Below, one piece after another: positions 54,759 to 59,731 of a DNA stretch of 59,731 nucleotides. The notes beneath the pieces were generated by a model. That model made no database searches, was not told the DNA's origin, and was given only the letters and a program-made list of their open reading frames with translations. Every line of letters starts with the position of its first letter. The stretch's first letter is position 1. Made by a program: the position numbers and the translations under genes. Source of the DNA: DASCNA01 sp036011305 (GTDB lineage Bacteria > Verrucomicrobiota > Lentisphaeria > Victivallales > GWF2-38-69); the NCBI GenBank assembly GCA_036011305.1, contig DASCNA010000278.1:1-59731 (forward strand), in the 5' to 3' direction.

Positions 54759-55670
54759 CTAAATATTTCCTAAATAGACATGATGAAAACCGCGTTCATT
54801 AGCCTGTTCTCTGATATGATAAAGCGTAGAAGGTGAAGTAGATTTTGAAACTTTATATTTATGACAGGGATAAAAAGCAGAAAAATGAAGAGGAATATTT
54901 TTATTCAAATTTATATCTACCCAGTCAAGATAGCTGTTAATTATTTTTTCATCATCATTTTTCCCAGATATAATCAAGTTTGTTAATTCTATATGCTTCT
55001 TTAATGAATACAGATATTTTATAGAATCTAACACGTAACGCATAGAACCATTGGTCATTTCAGAATAGAATTCTTCAGAAAATCCCTTCATATCAATATT
55101 TACAGCATCAACTAATGGATATAAAGTTTCAGCTGCTGCTTTTGTAATATATCCATTTGATACCAGCACTACTTTTAAATTGTTTCTCGAAGCTTCCTTA
55201 GCAATATCAATAGCGTACTCTGCCCAGACAGTCGGTTCATTATATGTAAATGCAATTGAAGAGCATTCAGTTTCAATAGCTTTTTGGATCAGATTTTCAG
55301 GAGAATAATATTTACCTTTCGGTATTGAAATCTCTGGTTTACCTCTTGATAGATGGTAGTTCTGACAAAAAAGACAATCCAGATTACATCCATATGTACC
55401 TATTGAAAAAGTCCATGTCCCAGAAAGAAATTCTGCCATAGGTTTCTTCTCAATAGGATCAATTTGAAGAGCAGCTGGATTACCGTAGACTAAAGTATAC
55501 AAAATACCGTTTACATTCAATCTAGCCTGACAAAAACCTCTCTTGTCAGGTTTTATAATACATTTCCTTGGACACAAGGTACATTGTATTAATTTATTAT
55601 CATCATATAAATTCCAAAATTCAGCCTTATGCCGTATTAAAGAATTATCCATGTTTTTTTTCAAATTCAT
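54759..55670 (-). CDS. AmrS-like radical SAM enzyme (AmmeMemoRadiSam type), short C-terminus
   Basis: This 303-residue radical SAM protein has CNLDCLFCQ (Cys95, Cys99, Cys102) as the SAM cluster motif, preceded by an N-terminal cysteine set CTLCPRKC (Cys30, 33, 37) and GFC (Cys47). Further blocks are IDPIEKKP, FTYNEPTVWAEYA and VNIDMKGF, all typical of the AmmeMemoRadiSam radical SAM enzyme (AmrS). Family members normally continue after VYLGN with a cysteine-containing tail; here translation stops at once. The frame overlaps serC by 26 bases; ATGs at 55670 and 55652 are both possible starts, neither with a clear ribosome-binding site. Its MEMO/AMMECR1 partner is not in the window. Confidence 0.85.
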   Translation of the reverse strand: MNLKKNMDNSLIRHKAEFWNLYDDNKLIQCTLCPRKCIIKPDKRGFCQARLNVNGILYTLVYGNPAALQIDPIEKKPMAEFLSGTWTFSIGTYGCNLDCLFCQNYHLSRGKPEISIPKGKYYSPENLIQKAIETECSSIAFTYNEPTVWAEYAIDIAKEASRNNLKVVLVSNGYITKAAAETLYPLVDAVNIDMKGFSEEFYSEMTNGSMRYVLDSIKYLYSLKKHIELTNLIISGKNDDEKIINSYLDWVDINLNKNIPLHFSAFYPCHKYKVSKSTSPSTLYHIREQANERGFHHVYLGNI

Positions 55671-56730
55671 TCATGAAATCAATTAGAACTTCTACTCCTT
55701 CAAGAGGCATTGAATTATAGATACTGGCTCTTAACCCTCCTATTGCTCTATGACCTCCTAATCCTATCAGACCTATTTCCTTACTTTCCTGAACAAATAA
55801 ATTATCCAGCTCTTCTGACCGAGTTCTGAACACAATATTCATCCGTGATCTATTACATGGTTCAACAAAATTAGAATAAAAATCACTTGAATCAAGATAT
55901 TCATATATTACGCCTGATTTCAAGGTATTTATTTTATCCATAGCTTTCATTCCACCCTGATCTTTCAACCAGTCTGTTACCAACTGCAGAATATAAATCG
56001 AAAGAGTAGGAGGAGTATTATGCATAGATCTCTCATACATGTATGTATGATAATCCAGCATTGTTGGAAGATCACGCCCCTCTGCTCTATCAGCAAGAGA
56101 TTTCTTGATTATTACAATAGCCATCCCTGAAGGGCCCAGTACTTTCTGAGTACTGGCATATACCATATCAAATTGATTAATATCAATATTTCTTGTCATT
56201 AAGTCAGTTGACATATCTGCAATGAGAGGAACACCTCCATCAAGCTCAGGAATTGTCTGGAACTGTGTGCCGAAGGTGGTATTATTAGTTGTCATGTGTA
56301 AATATGATGCGTCTCTATCAGGTTTCCACTTTCTCACATTCGGTATTGTATTATACATGGATTCTTTGCTTGAGCAAATTATTCTTACGTCGCCAAATTT
56401 TTTACCTTCAATAATTGCTTTTTCAGACCAGTACCCTGTATCTGCATATTCAGCAAATCCATTTTTATTCATGAGATTCATTGGTATCATGGCAAACTGC
56501 AGACTTGCACCGCCCTGTATAAAACAGACAGAATAATCTTCACCAATCTTCATTAGCTCCCTAATATTATTCTCTACCTTAGTAATAACTTCAAGAAATG
56601 CTTCGCTTCTATGAGATAATTCAACAAATCCTACCCCCATTGAATTATAGTTCATAAAATCAGCCTGTACTCTTTCCATTACAGGTTTAGGTATCATGGA
56701 CGGACCAGGTGCGAAGTTAAAGATTCTCAT
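55645..56730 (-). CDS. serC: phosphoserine aminotransferase
   Basis: SerC makes phosphoserine from 3-phosphohydroxypyruvate and glutamate, in the serine and, in some species, pyridoxal pathways. The 361-residue protein starts MRIFNFAPGPSMIPKPV, has MGVGFVELSHRS, the PLP lysine in ASTQKVLGPSGM, and GLGGHRAIGGLRASIYN at the end. The start at 56730 is preferred over 56748, since GGAG lies eight bases before it. It overlaps the following radical SAM gene. Confidence 0.96.
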   Translation of the reverse strand: MRIFNFAPGPSMIPKPVMERVQADFMNYNSMGVGFVELSHRSEAFLEVITKVENNIRELMKIGEDYSVCFIQGGASLQFAMIPMNLMNKNGFAEYADTGYWSEKAIIEGKKFGDVRIICSSKESMYNTIPNVRKWKPDRDASYLHMTTNNTTFGTQFQTIPELDGGVPLIADMSTDLMTRNIDINQFDMVYASTQKVLGPSGMAIVIIKKSLADRAEGRDLPTMLDYHTYMYERSMHNTPPTLSIYILQLVTDWLKDQGGMKAMDKINTLKSGVIYEYLDSSDFYSNFVEPCNRSRMNIVFRTRSEELDNLFVQESKEIGLIGLGGHRAIGGLRASIYNSMPLEGVEVLIDFMNEFEKKHG

Positions 56731-57042
56731 GATTAAATCTCCAATCATATCTATGTTATGTATTAAGAATATTTTACGGAAAAAACTTTATTTTCTGATT
56801 TAAATTATGCCTATAACATACAAAAACAAAGTATATTCACTAAAAAAATTCAAAATTAAATAACTTGCTTGTATAATTAAATAATCATATTTTTTTTATT
56901 AACCGGTTCATTTTTCTTGAATATGGCATTAGGTTACGACTTTAAAGCTATCTGCTTAACACTTTTAATTATACAAAACACATTAAGTAATACATTGATT
57001 AACAAGGCCATACTTAATATAATTACCTATTAGAAATATTAT
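56731..57042. other. 312-base AT-rich intergenic region
   Basis: Divergent leaders of serC and the AI-2E-type transporter gene. A TATAAT on the plus strand near 56876 lacks a good -35. I see no RNA gene, repeat or credible small frame here. Confidence 0.5.
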
Positions 57043-58545
57043 GTGAGTTATGCCGTATCCATTATTATGATCAAGAAGATTAAAGCAATATCCGAAAATA
57101 AATCTATACTTGAATACAGTGCTGGCCTAATTGCTGCTATTGTAATTTTAATCATTTTTGTCCTAGCAGCAACTTATTTTAAATCAGTTGTATTCGGTCT
57201 TTTACTGGCGTTTTTGTTTTTGCCTTTGCAGTCATGGTATCAAAAACATATAATATCAAATAAAATAACAATTTATTCTACCTGGTTCATAAGAACTTGT
57301 CTTTATCCCATAGTAAAACCTGCAAGTATACTGCAGAAAAAACTATTCTCCATGGCTATGCTAAATAAAGATAATGAAAAGATTAGTGCTGAAGAAAAAA
57401 TCAAAAATAAACAGATATCAAAAGCATGTCATTTAACAATTTTAACAGTTTTTATAATTTTTCTTTTTTTTGCAGGAGGTATCATATGGATATCAACAAC
57501 ATACCTGACAAGCGCTACTAATTCTATTACAACATGGGCACAGAGAACAACAAATGATTATGTTGCTAATAAAAAAATACTTGAAGAAAAATCAGTTAAT
57601 GGTGATAGTTTACCCAATGACGAAAAAGAAATTATCAACAGAGGAAATCTCGATCCATATCATCAATTTATAAATGCTCTTATATTTAAATTTGAATCTA
57701 TAAAACCCAGATTAGAACAATACAAATTTTTCAGAATGCTGAAAGAATCTGTTCTTAAATATTTAAATAATCCCGAAAATATTAAAGACCTTGCCAAAAA
57801 ACTGCTAATAGGTACAGGAGGTATTTTTTCTTATACAGCCGGTGCTGTTGGCCATATTTTTGTGCTGTTTCTGAATATTGTTTTCACATTTTTCTTTTTT
57901 GCATTCTTCCTTAAAAAACTTGCCAATTTAAATAATATGCTTATAGAAAAAACTTTACCAAGTGAATATATAGCCAATTCAATAATGGGTAGCGCATGGT
58001 TCCCCAGAACATCAAAAGGTACAATAAAAATCACTGCCGAAATATTGGAAAATATATTATATAAATTAAAGATCTGGCTAAGAGGATACTGCACGATAAT
58101 AATCATAGAAAGCTGCTTCTATACAACTGTTTTTACTTTAATAGGTGTTCCTTTCGGAATAATACTTGGGCTATTTGCAGGCATGACTATTCTACTTCCA
58201 TATATAGGACCAATGATAAGTGTAATCTTAACAGTAACTATCTGCCTGACAGTAGGTAATTTAAGCATGTTTCAAATCCTGTTGGTAGTTCTCTCCTATA
58301 TACTGATGACAGGAATCATAGATCAGCTTTTCATATACCCTGCAATCGTCGGCGGTTCTTTAGGATTGAATGAAATGGAAACTATTATAGTTGTACTTTT
58401 AGGCGGAATTCTAGCTGGAATATCAGGTATGATATTTGCTGTTCCAGTCGCAGCAATCCTCAAATATTTAATCCCTCAGACATATAAAATACTAGCTTAT
58501 GAAAAAGAGCTGATAACTAAAACTCTGTCTTCAAAAGAAGAATAA
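57043..58545 (+). CDS. AI-2E/PerM-family transporter with internal extension
   Basis: This 500-residue membrane protein of the AI-2E exporter/PerM superfamily begins with a hydrophobic segment near 28-60. A variable loop from about 65 to 240 contains helices and a charged periplasmic-like stretch. The conserved C-terminal core is FFFAFFLKKL, GVPFGIILGLFAGMTILLPYIGP, IDQLFIYPAIVGGSLGLN and GGILAGISGMIFAVPVAAIL. It is longer than the usual 350-400 residues because of the loop. The frame starts with GTG at 57043; an ATG at 57067 is an equally plausible start, and neither has a clear ribosome-binding site. The transported substrate is unknown. Confidence 0.85.
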   Translation: MSYAVSIIMIKKIKAISENKSILEYSAGLIAAIVILIIFVLAATYFKSVVFGLLLAFLFLPLQSWYQKHIISNKITIYSTWFIRTCLYPIVKPASILQKKLFSMAMLNKDNEKISAEEKIKNKQISKACHLTILTVFIIFLFFAGGIIWISTTYLTSATNSITTWAQRTTNDYVANKKILEEKSVNGDSLPNDEKEIINRGNLDPYHQFINALIFKFESIKPRLEQYKFFRMLKESVLKYLNNPENIKDLAKKLLIGTGGIFSYTAGAVGHIFVLFLNIVFTFFFFAFFLKKLANLNNMLIEKTLPSEYIANSIMGSAWFPRTSKGTIKITAEILENILYKLKIWLRGYCTIIIIESCFYTTVFTLIGVPFGIILGLFAGMTILLPYIGPMISVILTVTICLTVGNLSMFQILLVVLSYILMTGIIDQLFIYPAIVGGSLGLNEMETIIVVLLGGILAGISGMIFAVPVAAILKYLIPQTYKILAYEKELITKTLSSKEE

Positions 58546-58618
58546 AATCAAATTTTGCGTCGTTTAGTTATTGGTTTCTGATTGAGGATATTGATAATAA
58601 TGCATTTAAAAATAAAAT

Positions 58619-58626
58619 GATATAAT
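58619..58626 (+). promoter_or_regulatory. extended -10 promoter before the last gene
   Basis: TGATATAAT followed by TC (58618-58628) repeats the pattern seen at the HTH-PAS and exporter promoters. It lies about 50 bases before the GTG start at 58677. No clear -35. Confidence 0.4.
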
Positions 58627-58676
58627 TCTATCTGAATCAATAAACCGTAAAACTAAAATATTATAAAGCTATTACT

Positions 58677-59731
58677 GTGCTAAATATTAAAAAAATAGTA
58701 ATAAGTTCTACTACGCTATCAATAATAATCTGTTCTCTGATCTGGTCGTTAACTGTTTACTTAATATTACACTCTAATATTATACCGGGAGTAGATTCAT
58801 ATTTTCATTTGGAATTAGCTGATATAATGAAAAATTTCGGTATTATTCTGAAAAATTTCCCCTGGACTACCTGTTCTGTCTGGAACAGTGCATTTTTTGA
58901 CAAAGACTGGCTGTTTCACTTATATCTAATTCCTTTCCTATACTTTGGGAAATTACTTGGAGGAAAAATTGCGATCTTATTCACAGTTTTTCTTAGCGGG
59001 GCAGCATGGGGATATCTCATTAAATCTTTAAAAATCAAATATATATTTACTGCATTATTATTAATTCTCTTATCCACACAAACAGCTTTCCTAGGAAGAT
59101 TAATTTTTTGCAGAGGGCACATATTATCAATTCTAATATTCCCTCTCTGCTTGATATTTTTGCTCAAAGACAAAAAAATTCTACTTTTAGTGTTTACATA
59201 TATTTACAGTCTTTCTTATACAGGAAGTTGGCAGATTCTTGTTATTGCAATTTTATTTGACATTGTAACTTTTAAAAAAAATAAAAAAACTAAAATTTAC
59301 AACTTAATGACGCTCTGGTGTTTATATGGGACAGTATTAGGTTTCATAGCCAATCCTTATTTTCCTGCAAATATTACAGGAGGAATAATACAGAATATTA
59401 TGATAATGAAAGCCAGATGGTTTGGTGTTTCCCAAAATTATATTATTCAGGGTCAGGAACTTTACCCCATGCCTCTATTCAAATTAATTACAATTTACTT
59501 GCCTATAGTAGTTATTAATATTTATACTTTTATAAGAGTCATTCAACTGAAAAAACATACAGAAAGTGACTCAACATTACTGTTTTTTGCACTACTTAGT
59601 ATCATATATCTTTTGATAACTGTAATAATAATAAAATTTACGGACTACTATGTACCAATAGCCATAACATTCATTGCATTCTATTGGCATAACAAAATTT
59701 TAAATTTAAATAAATATATAAAATTTATTCT
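58677..59731 (+). CDS. large membrane protein, possible GT-C-type glycosyltransferase, 5' part
   Basis: An uninterrupted frame of 351 codons runs from about 58644 to the window edge; GTG at 58677 is the most likely start. The product is strongly hydrophobic, with eight or more membrane helices. The first large loop contains PGVDSYFHLELADIM (about 39-53) and then DKDWLFHLYLIPF. An aspartate-histidine loop after helix 1 is a feature of GT-C-fold membrane glycosyltransferases, so that is the best guess; it is not a firm assignment. Codon use matches the neighbours. Confidence 0.7.
   Translation, partial: MLNIKKIVISSTTLSIIICSLIWSLTVYLILHSNIIPGVDSYFHLELADIMKNFGIILKNFPWTTCSVWNSAFFDKDWLFHLYLIPFLYFGKLLGGKIAILFTVFLSGAAWGYLIKSLKIKYIFTALLLILLSTQTAFLGRLIFCRGHILSILIFPLCLIFLLKDKKILLLVFTYIYSLSYTGSWQILVIAILFDIVTFKKNKKTKIYNLMTLWCLYGTVLGFIANPYFPANITGGIIQNIMIMKARWFGVSQNYIIQGQELYPMPLFKLITIYLPIVVINIYTFIRVIQLKKHTESDSTLLFFALLSIIYLLITVIIIKFTDYYVPIAITFIAFYWHNKILNLNKYIKFI

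Noticed and set aside
54739..54770. Missing AmrS C-terminus in another frame
   Set aside because: The short spacer and the start of the hydrolase gene contain no cysteine-rich reading in any frame.
1..59731. CRISPR array, insertion sequence or prophage genes
   Set aside because: No regularly spaced direct repeats, transposase, integrase or phage structural proteins were seen.

Overview
The window is AT-rich (roughly 30% G+C by eye) and densely coding, on both strands, with no rRNA, tRNA or CRISPR array that I can see. It looks chromosomal. A Gram-negative, probably anaerobic or fermentative bacterium is suggested by lipoproteins, a DsbD-type membrane thiol reductant conductor, a DUF374 acyltransferase, a membrane-fusion protein with FUSC exporters, ackA-pta, an oxygen-sensitive-type cysteine desulfidase, a radical SAM AmrS-like enzyme and a corrinoid methyltransferase-like protein. 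The phylum cannot be fixed from sequence alone; a deep-branching lineage (for example the Lentisphaerae/PVC side) is only a guess. TGA is a normal stop codon here.

Region 1 (1-18 kb) is mostly housekeeping. It holds a partial DAHP synthase, a divergent Ppx/GppA protein, an RpoD-like sigma factor, a hotdog thioesterase, two small lipoproteins, recN, a TSUP permease preceded by an overlapping 42-codon membrane peptide, a DUF374 acyltransferase, a DEAD-box helicase, cysteine desulfidase, an aminotransferase, an MtaA/CmuA-like methyltransferase, a nucleotidyltransferase, a GNAT protein, a D-2-hydroxyacid dehydrogenase, and a RecQ that ends at its zinc motif next to the fossil C-terminus of an AraC-family regulator.

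Region 2 (18-31 kb) has a thiol-redox cluster: DsbD with a tandemly duplicated N-terminal periplasmic domain, plus two DsbA/Com1-like proteins. Then come ackA-pta, a probable fmt-rng-M48 peptidase operon, folK and a lone molybdopterin oxidoreductase.

Region 3 (31-41.7 kb) is accessory and partly decaying. It carries an RsbW-like kinase, two HTH-PAS regulators (one split by TAA), an asparaginase-like half protein with a short M29 peptidase, and a LysR regulator divergent from an MFS exporter with a 25-bp palindrome between them. It also carries an old-yellow-enzyme gene and a second MFS gene, each broken by one in-frame TGA.

Region 4 (41.7-51.4 kb) is the most unusual part. A single HlyD/AaeA-like membrane-fusion protein is followed on the minus strand by six half-length FUSC proteins in three tandem A-B pairs, then an MFS transporter. 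Each A+B pair adds up to about one AaeB/YccS-size exporter. The last two pairs come from a tandem duplication whose junction is still readable: 5' MFS remnant, duplicated noncoding block, and the last codons of a B gene.

Region 5 (51.4 kb to the end) contains glycogen phosphorylase, an alpha/beta hydrolase, an AmrS-like radical SAM protein lacking the usual C-terminus, serC, an AI-2E/PerM transporter, and a large membrane protein running off the window end.
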